The notes under the pieces were generated by a model. The model saw nothing but the letters and a program-made list of their open reading frames with translations. It did no database searches and had not been told where the DNA came from. From an uncultured Methylococcaceae bacterium (GTDB taxonomy: Bacteria > Pseudomonadota > Gammaproteobacteria > Methylococcales > Methylococcaceae): 41,392 nt of DNA. The stretch covers positions 1-41,392 of the forward strand of contig CAIOOA010000262.1 in assembly GCA_903859815.1 (NCBI GenBank). The letters are read 5' to 3'. The translations under genes and the position numbers were made by a program. Shown here in pieces: positions 7,471 through 15,923 of the stretch; the stretch's first letter is position 1; each line of letters starts with the position of its first letter.

Positions 7471-9093
7471 TCATTTTCGGCCAAAGCCACAGGTGATTGG
7501 GTAGCGACGGTCCCGCCCAAAGGCTCGGCGGGTGATTTTCACACCCGGAGGTGCTTGGCGGCGTTTGTACTCGTTAATGTCCACCAACCGTGCCACGCGC
7601 ACCACATCGGCCTCGGCAAAGCCCGCTGCGATAATTTCTTCCACCGATTGATCCCACTCCACATACCGCTCCAAAATCGGGTCTAACACCGAATAAGGAG
7701 GCAGCGAATCTTCGTCTTTCTGGTCCGGGGCCAATTCTGCCGAAGGCGGACGTTCAATGACGCGCAACGGAATCACCGGGCTGATTGAATTGCGATATTC
7801 ACTAAGCAGGTAGACCAGCAACTTGGGCACATCCTTCAAGGGCGCAAAACCGCCAGCCATGTCACCGTACAGCGTCGCGTAACCCACGCTCATTTCACTT
7901 TTATTGCCAGTTGTCAGCAATATTTTGCGCATTTTATTGGAAATCGCCATCAGTAATACGCCACGGCAACGGGCTTGTATATTTTCCTCTGTAGTGTCGC
8001 GGGGCAAGCCAGCAAAAGTGTCTGCCAGCAAACCGGTGAAGGCTTGGAAGGCTGGCTCAATAGGAATGACGTGGTATTCCACGCCCAAGGCATCGGCCTC
8101 CAAGCGCGCATCCTCCACGCTCATGTCCGCCGTGTAACGGGACGGCATCATGACCGCCTCCACCTTGTCGGCACCCAAGGCGTCAACCGCCAGAGCCAAG
8201 GTCAATGCCGAGTCTATGCCTCCTGACAATCCAAGGACCGCGCCTTGAAAGCCATTTTTAATCACATAGTCGCGTATGCCCAGTACCAGTGCCTTGTAAA
8301 CATAAGCAACCTCGCCTTCCGAATGTTCCTTCTCCCCCGGCAATGCAACCAGTCCATCGCTTTGCTTGTCAAATTTCACGACATCCAGCACTTCCCTGAA
8401 ACGAGTGGCGCGGTAAACCACCTCCCCGTCGGCATCCATGACAAAAGAAGCCCCGTCAAACACCAGTTCATCCTGACCACCCACCAAATTGACATATACC
8501 ATGGGGATGCAACTGGCGGCGACCCTTTCCAGCACGGCTTGTTCCCTTTGCTTGGTTTTACCCGTCTGGAACGGGGAGGCATTCAGGTTTAGCATCAACT
8601 TCGCACCCGCTGCTGCCGATTGTTCCACTGCTCCGGGCAACCAAACATCCTCGCAAATGGTGACACCCACTGTCACGCCTTCCAGATCAAACACACAGGG
8701 TTCTTTTCCCGGATGAAAATAGCGCCTCTCGTCGAAGACCCCATAATTTGGCAATTCCTGCTTGCGGTAAATCTTATGCACCGCCCCGTCGCGCAACACC
8801 GCCGCACTGTTGTAAAGAATGCCGTCAGACAGTTCAGGGAAACCCAGAATCACGGTGATGTCAGTTATCTGCCTTGCCACTTGCAACAGAGTCACTTCAA
8901 TTTGTTGGAGGAAATGCGTTTTATACAGCAAATCCTCCGGTGGATAGCCCGATAGCGTCAGTTCCGGGAACACCACGGCATGGGCTTGCAGCCTGTCTCT
9001 GGCTTGGGCGGCTGTTTCCAAGACACGGCGGGCGTTACCGGCGATGTCACCGACAAGGAGGTTGATTTGAGCAATGGCGATGCGTAGGTTCAT
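7471..9093 (-). CDS. nadE: Glutamine-dependent NAD+ synthetase
   Basis: This 540-residue two-domain enzyme carries out the last step of NAD synthesis, ATP-dependent amidation of nicotinic acid adenine dinucleotide using glutamine. The N-terminal nitrilase-type glutaminase has the Glu-Lys-Cys triad at about Glu44 (VFPELTLSGY), Lys111 (YRKQELPNY) and Cys147 (ICEDVW). The C-terminal synthetase domain has the PP-loop SGGIDS (290-295). The open frame extends to 9237, but the ATG at 9093 gives the conserved start MNLRIAIAQINLLVGD and the usual length. It is convergent with the RRM gene. About 100 bases separate it from the dprA-like gene upstream on the same strand. Confidence 0.95.
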   Translation of the reverse strand: MNLRIAIAQINLLVGDIAGNARRVLETAAQARDRLQAHAVVFPELTLSGYPPEDLLYKTHFLQQIEVTLLQVARQITDITVILGFPELSDGILYNSAAVLRDGAVHKIYRKQELPNYGVFDERRYFHPGKEPCVFDLEGVTVGVTICEDVWLPGAVEQSAAAGAKLMLNLNASPFQTGKTKQREQAVLERVAASCIPMVYVNLVGGQDELVFDGASFVMDADGEVVYRATRFREVLDVVKFDKQSDGLVALPGEKEHSEGEVAYVYKALVLGIRDYVIKNGFQGAVLGLSGGIDSALTLALAVDALGADKVEAVMMPSRYTADMSVEDARLEADALGVEYHVIPIEPAFQAFTGLLADTFAGLPRDTTEENIQARCRGVLLMAISNKMRKILLTTGNKSEMSVGYATLYGDMAGGFAPLKDVPKLLVYLLSEYRNSISPVIPLRVIERPPSAELAPDQKDEDSLPPYSVLDPILERYVEWDQSVEEIIAAGFAEADVVRVARLVDINEYKRRQAPPGVKITRRAFGRDRRYPITCGFGRK

Positions 9094-9197
9094 GGTTTTC
9101 AAGATTTGGGTTGATAGTAATGCGGTTTGTTCAAACACTACCTGTCTGATTGCCAATCCGCCAGTCGAATATTCGGATGAGGACGTATTCTCATTTT

Positions 9198-10181
9198 TTA
9201 GCTTTGAAATAGATCCAACTGCTCGCTTACCGAACAAGATGCCTTCGCATCGAACACGGCATTAAAATTGTCAACATCCACAGGATTAGGCCAAGCCAGT
9301 GCGCCTTTTTCCATCAATGCTGGCAAACCCTTGCCCAAGTCGCCAGTGGAACGGACAAATACCGGAACCAAGTGCAATTTGTCCAATTGCTCCACTGCAC
9401 CGGCCCAGGTTCCGCCTTTGTTGAAATCGGACTCCACCACCAAAGCCACATCCGCCAGCGCATAGATGAGCTTATTGCGTTGCATGGCATTGCCAACATT
9501 GAAACCGGCAGCAGGGTCATAAGGGGAAATCAACACCAATTGACCGTCAAGCAGCAAGTTTCGGTGTTCGCGGTTCATGGCGGTGCGTTCCAAACTATCC
9601 GCCATGATGCCGCAAACCTTGCCGCCGGCTTCCAAGGTGCCACGCATCCCCGCTAGGTCTATGCCTTTGGCCCCGCCGGAAATCAACGTTCTGCCCGATT
9701 TCGCACAAAGCTGGCCTATCCTCATCGTGAAGTCAATCATCGCCTCATCCACATGACGTGAACCGACCACCGCCAAGCCTCCAGTATCCAACAAACGTCG
9801 GTCGCCGCAACCATAAATAACCGCCGGGGCATCTTCGCGCAGGCGTGTTTTCAAGCGACGGGGATAATCGGCATCGGCACGACTGACCACCCATATTGCC
9901 CGAGTCTGCCAATGCTCAACCACTTGGCTGAGTAAAAAACCACGATCCAGTAAGCGCCGTAGCCGCTCTGCGTCAATGACACTTCCGCAGTCTCGAAATA
10001 ATTCCGTTGCATCGGGCGAAAGGAAATCAGCCGGTTGGCGTTGTAGTTCGCGTAGATGGCAAGCCAGCCGTTTGTATTCGCTGGGTTTCAACAGATCGGG
10101 CGAATTTGCCGACTTCCCCGCAATCAATGGGGCAGTCAGCAGCAATATGGCTTGGGTGTTCGGGGAAAGACCAGTTGTCAT
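9198..10181 (-). CDS. DprA/Smf-like Rossmann-fold protein, partner of the RecQ-PRTase helicase
   Basis: This 327-residue protein has the DprA (Smf) Rossmann fold: VVGSR (138-142), SGGAKGID (168-175), then [18 protein letters not shown] and [11 protein letters not shown]. Canonical DprA binds single-stranded DNA and loads RecA during transformation. This one has a divergent N-terminal half and no C-terminal winged helix, so it is probably a specialised paralogue. The start is ATG 10181, because it overlaps the helicase stop as ATGA; the frame extends to 10217. DprA-like proteins next to phosphoribosyltransferase-domain proteins occur in the ShosTA toxin-antitoxin defence system. Here the PRTase is fused to a RecQ helicase, so a related conflict role is plausible but inferred. 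Confidence 0.85.
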   Translation of the reverse strand: MTTGLSPNTQAILLLTAPLIAGKSANSPDLLKPSEYKRLACHLRELQRQPADFLSPDATELFRDCGSVIDAERLRRLLDRGFLLSQVVEHWQTRAIWVVSRADADYPRRLKTRLREDAPAVIYGCGDRRLLDTGGLAVVGSRHVDEAMIDFTMRIGQLCAKSGRTLISGGAKGIDLAGMRGTLEAGGKVCGIMADSLERTAMNREHRNLLLDGQLVLISPYDPAAGFNVGNAMQRNKLIYALADVALVVESDFNKGGTWAGAVEQLDKLHLVPVFVRSTGDLGKGLPALMEKGALAWPNPVDVDNFNAVFDAKASCSVSEQLDLFQS

Positions 10182-12256
10182 TGATCGTGTCCTGTTTGCG
10201 CCAAGGCCAAGGGCCAAACTTCGCCTCCACGATGGGTGCGCAACAGCCAGGCAGCGACGGTAAACGTCCAGCGCGAATCCACCATATCATCCACTAGCAG
10301 CACCGGACCCCGGCGTGGAAGCCTGTCTACACAAATTGCTAGGGAACCGTCGATATTGTGGGCTTGTTGAATGCTGTTTGCCATAGTCTTTTGTTCTGGT
10401 CGGTGATCGGTTTTTGCCAATACGATATGAAACGGCAAATTCAACGCCGCTGCCAGACGTGCCGCAAAATCTGGCACCAAGTTTGGGTGGCGTAGTGAAG
10501 GAATGCAGGTTACCCAAGTTGGCCCCACCTGGGGGTTCCACTCGCGGAATAGGTTGACACAAGCCTCCACTAATTCATCCGCAAACCGGCCATCATGGAA
10601 TTTGCCCTTCCGCACCAAACCACCCCAACCGGCATCGCCCCACACGCACAAGGCTTTGCCCAGTTGCGGCTGATGCTCGGCGGCAATCTTGCCTTTAACA
10701 CCATACTGAGGCATTCCCCCGGCAGGCCAAATCTTGCGCGGTTCCAAATCCAAGCTAGTGCGGCGCAAGAAGGTAACGGCCTCCTGTAGAAGCCTAAGAT
10801 CGATTTGACTAGGCAACAACGGCAAAGTCGGAGGCTTGACCAACGAGGGGTCGCCGTCGAGTGCGCTTATTAAGAAAGCCATGTGTCCCTCAGTCAGGCC
10901 CACATATTTTTGCATTTGGGCTTGTTCTTCTCTTCGCAAGGCGGTCAATCGGGCCGCCCGCTGCCAGAAGTGTTCGCTCAAGCGGGCTGCCGTCAACTGC
11001 CATTTACTCTCATGTTTGGCTATTGGCGAAGGGGACTCAAGGGCCAGCAAAGCGATGGTTTTTTCAATGCGTCCCTTTCTTAGGTTGACCCGGTTCATCA
11101 GTTCGGGAACCGACAAACCATTGGGGGCAGCCTCCAAGGCTTCGATGACCTCGGCAACGTCCTGCCGCGTAGGGAAGGCGGTATTGATGAAATATTCGTT
11201 AATCTCGGTCTCTTCCTCGCCACTGAGCAAGATGCCGTAGGCAGCGTCCAAGGCGCGCCCGGCACGGCCCACCTGTTGGTAATAGGCCACGACCGAACCG
11301 GGGGTCTGGTAATGGATCACAAAGGCCAAGTCGGGTTTATCATAACCCATGCCCAAAGCCGTTGTCGCGACGAGTGCCTTGACCCGATTATCCAGCAAGG
11401 CTTGTTCAAGCATTTCCCGGCGTTCACCCGTCTCGCCGGTATAAGCTTCGACGTTGAATCCCTGCTGTTTTAACCAATCGGCGACTAGATTCGCGTCACG
11501 TACCGTCAAGGTATAGACGATGCCATGTCCCGGTAGCGTGGCAAGCTGCCCTGCCAGCCAAGCCAAGCGCTCTGCTTGTCCGGGTAAGCGCAAGGTTTGC
11601 AACGTCAGCGAGGAGCGGTTCAAGTCGCCCCGCGACACTTCCAAATTCGGGCCAAGCACCGCCATCAAATCGTCCATCACCCGGTTATTGGCAGTGGCTG
11701 TGGTCGCCAATAGCCGCAGAGTCGGAGGCAAGGTGCGGACGATGCGTTCCAATAGCCGGTAATGTGGGCGGAAATCATGCCCCCAATCGGAGATGCAATG
11801 CGCTTCGTCAATCACTAGCAGCGCAATACGGGCCGCAATGCCAGCCAAGACTTGGGTACGGAAACGACCATTGGCCAAACGTTCGGGTGAAATCAACAAG
11901 ATGTCGATTTCGTCCCTCAACAATTTGGACTCGATGACTTCCCAGTCGTCCTGATTGTCCGAGTTGATCGTGCTGGCCCGCACCCCCATCCTTTGCGCGG
12001 CGGCGATCTGGTTGCGCATCAAGGCCAGCAGCGGCGAAACCAGCAAAGTCGGCCCGAAACCGGCTTCCCGCAACAGCTTGGTGGCGATGAAATAGACAAA
12101 GCTCTTGCCCCACCCGGTTTTTTGCACCACCAACAGACGGCTTTTGCCTTCTACAATATGGCAAATTGCGTCTTCTTGGCCTTCGCGGAAATGGGCATCG
12201 TCCCGGCCCGAACCTAAGCGCAGGAGTTCTAGGGAATGTTGGGGGTTGTAGATCAT
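10178..12256 (-). CDS. RecQ-like DEAH helicase fused to a phosphoribosyltransferase domain
   Basis: This 692-residue protein has a superfamily 2 helicase core of RecQ type: Walker A TGWGKS (47-52), DEAH box [18 protein letters not shown] (149-166), ATTATAN (184-190) and motif [10 protein letters not shown] (327-334). A winged-helix-like stretch and a connector follow (about 370-500). The last 150 residues form a type I phosphoribosyltransferase-like domain ending in [13 protein letters not shown] (about 652-664), which matches the PRPP-binding loop with its two acidic residues. There is no RecQ zinc-binding cysteine set or HRDC domain. It overlaps both neighbours by ATGA, so the three genes are one translation-coupled unit. 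The architecture recurs in bacteria beside dprA-like genes; its role is not settled and I infer a defence or repair function. Confidence 0.9.
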   Translation of the reverse strand: MIYNPQHSLELLRLGSGRDDAHFREGQEDAICHIVEGKSRLLVVQKTGWGKSFVYFIATKLLREAGFGPTLLVSPLLALMRNQIAAAQRMGVRASTINSDNQDDWEVIESKLLRDEIDILLISPERLANGRFRTQVLAGIAARIALLVIDEAHCISDWGHDFRPHYRLLERIVRTLPPTLRLLATTATANNRVMDDLMAVLGPNLEVSRGDLNRSSLTLQTLRLPGQAERLAWLAGQLATLPGHGIVYTLTVRDANLVADWLKQQGFNVEAYTGETGERREMLEQALLDNRVKALVATTALGMGYDKPDLAFVIHYQTPGSVVAYYQQVGRAGRALDAAYGILLSGEEETEINEYFINTAFPTRQDVAEVIEALEAAPNGLSVPELMNRVNLRKGRIEKTIALLALESPSPIAKHESKWQLTAARLSEHFWQRAARLTALRREEQAQMQKYVGLTEGHMAFLISALDGDPSLVKPPTLPLLPSQIDLRLLQEAVTFLRRTSLDLEPRKIWPAGGMPQYGVKGKIAAEHQPQLGKALCVWGDAGWGGLVRKGKFHDGRFADELVEACVNLFREWNPQVGPTWVTCIPSLRHPNLVPDFAARLAAALNLPFHIVLAKTDHRPEQKTMANSIQQAHNIDGSLAICVDRLPRRGPVLLVDDMVDSRWTFTVAAWLLRTHRGGEVWPLALAQTGHDQ

Positions 12257-12633
12257 TTGGCCTTACTGACTGCAAAATTGGGATTGGCAGGATTAACCGT
12301 CACTGTGCGGCGAGCGGGATTGATGACCAAATCCATGTCTTCCATCGGAATGGCACCCAGCAAAACCTCATTACCCAACACCATGGCACCGGTCAGACAG
12401 TGACGGTTTGCAAAATGCACGAGAATTGGGCCGACGTAAGGCCGCTTGCGCGATGTGCCGTCCGCCGTTTCCACCTCCCTTTCTTCGTAAGTATCCAGAT
12501 CGAGTTGCAAGGCAACATGTTCCGGGATGCACAAATGCACCGCTCCGGTATCAACTAAGGCAGATACAGTGAGCGGTTTAATTTCTGGTTTTCTCGCATT
12601 GCTGAGGGTTATTTCTGTGTAGATAAGTCCCAT
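12253..12633 (-). CDS. Retropepsin-like clan AA aspartic protease
   Basis: This 126-residue protein carries one aspartic protease motif, LVDTGAVHLCIP (about 27-38, Asp28 catalytic), and a later LLGAIPMEDMDLVINP segment matching the hydrophobic loop of clan AA single-lobed proteases. Like retropepsins it would need to dimerise to form an active site. Such small proteases are common beside other genes in cyanobacteria and proteobacteria, and their substrates are unknown. It is the first gene of the operon, and its TGA overlaps the helicase ATG. The tight coupling suggests it works on or with the helicase/DprA pair, which is an inference. Confidence 0.82.
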   Translation of the reverse strand: MGLIYTEITLSNARKPEIKPLTVSALVDTGAVHLCIPEHVALQLDLDTYEEREVETADGTSRKRPYVGPILVHFANRHCLTGAMVLGNEVLLGAIPMEDMDLVINPARRTVTVNPANPNFAVSKAK

Positions 12634-12666
12634 TGTTTTTCCGATAAATGGAGTAAAGTTATATCA

Positions 12667-12687
12667 AAAAAGGGTGTACTGCGCACC
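12667..12687 (-). terminator. Short hairpin plus T6, possible terminator of the methyltransferase cluster
   Basis: On the minus strand GGTGC and the matching GTACACC arms form a five-pair stem (one G-T), followed by C and then TTTTTT. It lies about 50 bases after the stop of the small HTH-like gene and upstream of the aspartic protease gene, so it would separate the two leftward units. The stem is short. Confidence 0.35.
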
Positions 12688-12735
12688 ACACATAGCTTAT
12701 TTCATATCTTGAGTTTATTCCTTACAAGCTCTTGC

Positions 12736-12957
12736 TCAATAATACTTTTTATGAAAGCCGGTATTTCTTTGTCCAATTGGAATTCCATTCTCGCGAACGT
12801 CCCTAACAGCTCTTGGTGGATGGTTATACCCGTATTTTTCCTTCAATTCCTCTGTCGTTATAAAGCCATGCTCTAAAATATGATCTATGACTGTTTTAGG
12901 GCGTTTGTCAGTGACAGACAAACAAAGCTCAAGCAGAGCTTGGGAGGGCTTGTTCAT
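12736..12957 (-). CDS. Small HTH-like protein after the methyltransferase; possible restriction-enzyme remnant
   Basis: This 73-residue protein has a winged-helix look (VIDHILEHGFITTEELKEKYGYNHPPRAVRDVRENGIPI). The GFITTEELKEKYGYNHPPRAxRDVRExGIPI stretch resembles, from memory, the N-terminal DNA-binding region of certain type II restriction enzymes. The protein stops soon after that point (NTGFHKKYY) and no nuclease motif follows in any frame. It overlaps the end of the adenine methyltransferase, the usual place for a partner endonuclease. The start is taken as ATG 12957; TTG 12975 is also in frame. It is either a truncated endonuclease or an intact small regulator. Confidence 0.5.
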   Translation of the reverse strand: MNKPSQALLELCLSVTDKRPKTVIDHILEHGFITTEELKEKYGYNHPPRAVRDVRENGIPIGQRNTGFHKKYY

Positions 12958-13903
12958 AGGATTGTCGAGGTTCAAATAAACTATATTGCTGATCCACAGG
13001 CTTGTGGTGGTTAATTGGTTTAATGTGAAGTCTCTCGATCAGGGCTGGCGAAAGGTACAGTGATTCAAAAGTCACTTCATGAAGCCCAAGCAGCGTGGAC
13101 TGACTAGAACGCCCTGCTTCAATTTCGATGCGTGTCATATTTAGGTTAACCGGAAGATATTCACCAAACGTCTTATCTCCACGTCTGCCATCATAGCTGA
13201 TGATAAATTGAAGCTTTCTGGCATTTAATTTTTCTAATTCATTAATAAACTCTGTATGGCTAATGCCCGCATAATAACGAGCATCACGATTGCCGCATAC
13301 ACCTTGGTAAGGCGGGTCCATATAAATTAAATCATTCTGATCAACTGAGTTGATCACTTGTCGATAATCCAATGAAGTAAATTCGGCTTTGCCTTGCAAG
13401 AGATAGGCAACTCCCATGATATTTTTTCGCATGGTTTCAGGTCGAGTACCTTGCCGTCTTTTATCGGGGCTTTGATTGAGTAAGCCTAATGCGTTATAGC
13501 GGACAGAGCCTTTGACACAACGAGATAATAGATATAAAAACAGGCGTGGGTCTTGGGTTTTGTTGAACTCATCCCTGACTCGATAAAAGTGATCCAACGA
13601 ATCGGGATGTTGTTGATTCCATAATTGTTCATAAAAAACGGCTAGTTCTTCTGGTTGCTCTGAAACTAACTTAAGAAGCTCTGTCAAGGGCTGATTCAAA
13701 TCGTTAATCCAAAACCTTTTAACTAGATTTTTGGCGGCAGCAGCAACACTAATCGCTGCGGAACCTGCAAAAGGCTCAACCAAACGATTAATTCCCTTCG
13801 GGAAATAGCGCAGAATGACAGGCGCAAGATTTCGCTTGCTGCCTTGATATTGAATTGGATGTGGAAGTTTTAGCATTGCTAATTGATCCCGCAAAACTGA
13901 CAT
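12929..13903 (-). CDS. D12-class (Dam-type) adenine-N6 DNA methyltransferase
   Basis: This 324-residue enzyme has the class D12 order of motifs: GSKR (21-24) and EPFAGSAA (43-50) for SAM binding, and the catalytic DPPY (196-199, MDPPYQG). It should methylate adenine at N6 in a short target site. The target cannot be told from sequence; the N-terminal QYQGSKRNLAPVILRYFP is typical of restriction-modification methyltransferases rather than of E. coli Dam. The gene is A+T-rich compared with its neighbours, suggesting transfer. Its first 25 bases overlap the end of a tiny zinc-ribbon gene, and its end overlaps the HTH-like gene. It is probably a solitary or relic R-M methyltransferase. Confidence 0.9.
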   Translation of the reverse strand: MSVLRDQLAMLKLPHPIQYQGSKRNLAPVILRYFPKGINRLVEPFAGSAAISVAAAAKNLVKRFWINDLNQPLTELLKLVSEQPEELAVFYEQLWNQQHPDSLDHFYRVRDEFNKTQDPRLFLYLLSRCVKGSVRYNALGLLNQSPDKRRQGTRPETMRKNIMGVAYLLQGKAEFTSLDYRQVINSVDQNDLIYMDPPYQGVCGNRDARYYAGISHTEFINELEKLNARKLQFIISYDGRRGDKTFGEYLPVNLNMTRIEIEAGRSSQSTLLGLHEVTFESLYLSPALIERLHIKPINHHKPVDQQYSLFEPRQSYEQALPSSA

Positions 13904-14028
13904 TCTTTTGCATCAGTCCTAATTAAATTACCACAAGCTCGGCAAAATATGAATACATATGTTGATAATCTATATCCACTTTGGTAATGTTCAGATTGTT
14001 CATTATCAAGATGATAATCAGAATTCAT
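13879..14028 (-). CDS. 49-residue zinc-ribbon protein overlapping the methyltransferase start
   Basis: On the minus strand ATG 14028 opens a 49-codon frame ending in TAG at 13879-13881. The protein has an acidic, polar N-terminus and then FCRACGNLIRTDAKECQFCG, a CX2C-X10-CX2C zinc ribbon, ending two residues later. The regular cysteine spacing makes chance coding unlikely. The last 25 bases overlap the methyltransferase start in another frame, suggesting coupled translation. AGGG lies about 11 bases before the ATG. The function is unknown; such ribbons commonly mediate protein or nucleic-acid contact. Confidence 0.65.
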   Translation of the reverse strand: MNSDYHLDNEQSEHYQSGYRLSTYVFIFCRACGNLIRTDAKECQFCGIN

Positions 14029-14064
14029 AAAGGAAAGCCCTAGGTTGCTGAATATTTCAGAAAC

Positions 14065-14492
14065 TTAACTATCTTCGCTACTATATTTACGACCAGAACC
14101 ATAAAGAATATTTTCATATTTTCTTACAAGATATTGAACAGGAAATTTTTTGAAAAATATTTTCCTTCAACATAATAGGCAAACAAGCTTTTATTTTCTT
14201 CAATCAATTTAAAGCCATTAGAATCCAGAAATAATCTAAGTTTTTTAGAAAACTCAATTCTCATTCTTTTTTCCTTTTCTGACTGTTCAATCAAAAGAAT
14301 CATCCTCTTGTGCTCTATCTCCTGCTCTGCAAGTATTTTTAAGTGTGCCGTTTCAAGCTTTGAGATTTCTTTTGTCTTCTGACTTGTCACTATAGATTGT
14401 GTGCGAACCTCTATATATTGACTGAACAACTTTGAAACTAATGCTGAAATATCAATACAGAAAACCTTGAGAGTAAGATTTAATAAGTCCAT
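14065..14492 (-). pseudogene. Coiled-coil protein of unknown function, probably frameshifted
   Basis: From ATG 14492 a frame of 122 residues runs to a stop at 14124. It is rich in Lys/Glu, with a probable coiled coil at about residues 35-85 (KTKEISKLETAHLKILAEQE and after). I do not recognise the family. Near 14145-14155, in a T5/A6 run, the frame seems to slip: the next frame continues FFKKFPVQYLVRKYENIL and then a normal-looking polar tail to a stop at 14065-14067, only 36 bases before the zinc-ribbon gene. So the full protein may be about 142 residues, with a one-base indel in this copy or in the sequence. The A+T-rich composition matches the methyltransferase cluster. Confidence 0.5.
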
Positions 14493-14625
14493 AATTGTTC
14501 TCTAAGATTCGTAAAGTTGAGTAGTTGAGAGTGGGCAACATCTTTATGCTTGCCCAACGTTTCTGTTAATTCCACGAGGAGAAATTATAAAATCGTTTGT
14601 CTATTCTTCTGCCTAACCTCCTGAA

Positions 14626-15570
14626 TTATTGAACAACCAAACTCCTCACACTCCCCGTCGTCGTGCCATTGCTATTCTTAACCCTTGTTCGCAGTTTCAC
14701 CGTATCGCCCAAAGCAAACGGCCCAAGCGCATTTCCGCTAGGGTCGGCTATTATGATCGAATTAGCAAACTCCGCGTCCACGCCGACGACTTGCCATTCC
14801 ACGCGGCTTTCGGCGTTGCCGTCATAGGTTCCGGGGTCATAATTCAACAGTATATGCAGATTGTCGGTGCCGCCTTGCAATAAGCTTTTGATTCCCAGAG
14901 TGGTGGGTTGGCCTTCCGAACCTGTCATAATTTGCGCCAGCGCACCGGCTAAAGTAGGGTTGCTACGGGCTTCGGATTGAAGCTTGGCGTAGAAGCGTTT
15001 GTTGAGTCGGTCTAGGGCAGTGGCGGCTACGCGCAGGGCGTTACGGGCACTGGCAACATCCGCCGCACGGTCTTCCAGTGCTTGTTCCAAGGACGGTTGG
15101 GCATCCAATGCGGCTGCCAGTTGCTCAAGCCCTTTGCCGCCGCTGGTGATAGCGGGTCGTGGTGGATTTAAACTAATCAGATAAGCATTGATTCGGGTCA
15201 ATGCGCTGACCAGCTTTTTGCCGCGAGCCAAGGCAAATTCAGTATTGCGGGGTTTAATGGCATAAACGGAAGAAAGCAAATCGAGCAAGGCGCTTTCGGC
15301 ATCAATATTGTCGTCCAATTCAGCTTCCGCCGCCTTCGGCAATGCAAGGTCTAGAGATTGAATGACGAGAAAGCCTTGATGCTCGGCATTATTGGCCGCA
15401 TCATAATCGGCAAGGGCGTGGTCGCGTTGTTGCGCCAGCCCTTCTAGGGCGTTTGCTTGTGCGGTCAATCCAGCAATGTCAATGCCGCCTACGGCAAGAG
15501 CGGGATCGAATTGCTTGATGACGGCGACGGTTTGATTAGCCCGGATTTCGTTGGCTTGATAAAATTCCAT
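14626..15570 (-). CDS. Helical protein with C-terminal Ig/FN3-like domain
   Basis: This 314-residue protein has a long alpha-helical, Ala/Leu/Asp-rich N-terminal part (about 1-225) and a beta-type C-terminal domain of about 80 residues. The latter (VEWQVVGVDAEFA, IIADPSGNALGPFALGDTVKLRTRVKNSNGTTTGS) looks like an immunoglobulin or fibronectin III fold. No signal peptide or membrane segment is seen. The start is ATG 15570 with GGAG six bases upstream; TTG 15582 is also in frame. Similar proteins with a helical stalk plus FN3-like end are known in several phyla without an assigned role. It stands alone between an A+T-rich cluster and a 21-bp repeat tract. A structural or surface role is a guess. 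Confidence 0.6.
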   Translation of the reverse strand: MEFYQANEIRANQTVAVIKQFDPALAVGGIDIAGLTAQANALEGLAQQRDHALADYDAANNAEHQGFLVIQSLDLALPKAAEAELDDNIDAESALLDLLSSVYAIKPRNTEFALARGKKLVSALTRINAYLISLNPPRPAITSGGKGLEQLAAALDAQPSLEQALEDRAADVASARNALRVAATALDRLNKRFYAKLQSEARSNPTLAGALAQIMTGSEGQPTTLGIKSLLQGGTDNLHILLNYDPGTYDGNAESRVEWQVVGVDAEFANSIIIADPSGNALGPFALGDTVKLRTRVKNSNGTTTGSVRSLVVQ

Positions 15571-15664
15571 AAACTTCTCCAAAAATTGAGTTGAATTTTA
15601 CAGGTAAGATTATAGCTTTGATTTGATGGTTTATTTATAACAAATGGGGTTATAAGCGTAAGAA

Positions 15665-15915
15665 GGCATTCCCAAAGGACAAGATGGCGTTCAAATAAAG
15701 CTTTGAGGCGTTCACGAACCCCATGATGCCGTTCCATGGCATCATTTAGGCGTGTACCAGTAGCATCAATCCGTTCCCTAAACCCACCAAGCCATTCCTA
15801 TAGCGCATAACGGCTTTTCTAATAGGGGAAAGCCATTTCATCGCTGCATGAGAGCGTTCCCATATCCCTTCAATCCATTTCCATTGCTAAATTAGCCGTT
15901 CCTCATCACTCTATC
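15665..15915 (-). repeat. Degenerate 21-bp tandem repeat, 12 units, encoding heptads
   Basis: The core G[GC]C[GA]TTC recurs at 15665, 15686, 15707, 15728, 15749, 15770, 15791, 15812, 15832, 15853, 15874 and 15895. The spacing is exactly 21 bases except one step of 20. On the minus strand each unit begins like GAACGCC and encodes seven residues of the form E-R/W-L/I/H-x-x-hydrophobic-x (EWLGGFR, ERIDATG, TRLNDAM, ERHHGVR, ERLKALF, ERHLVLW). The eight units at the left share one frame; the rest are shifted by the 20-base step and contain a stop. It looks like the decayed remnant of a heptad-repeat (coiled-coil) gene, or a minisatellite. The 94 bases before it hold nothing I recognise. Confidence 0.8.
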
Positions 15916-15923
15916 CGGTGAAC

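Noticed and set aside
9198-10181. Ordinary housekeeping dprA for transformation
   Set aside because: Its divergent N-terminus, lack of a C-terminal winged helix and coupling to a helicase-PRTase gene point to a specialised paralogue.
15665-15915. CRISPR array
   Set aside because: Units are 21 bases long and degenerate throughout, with no conserved repeat separated by unique spacers and no cas genes.
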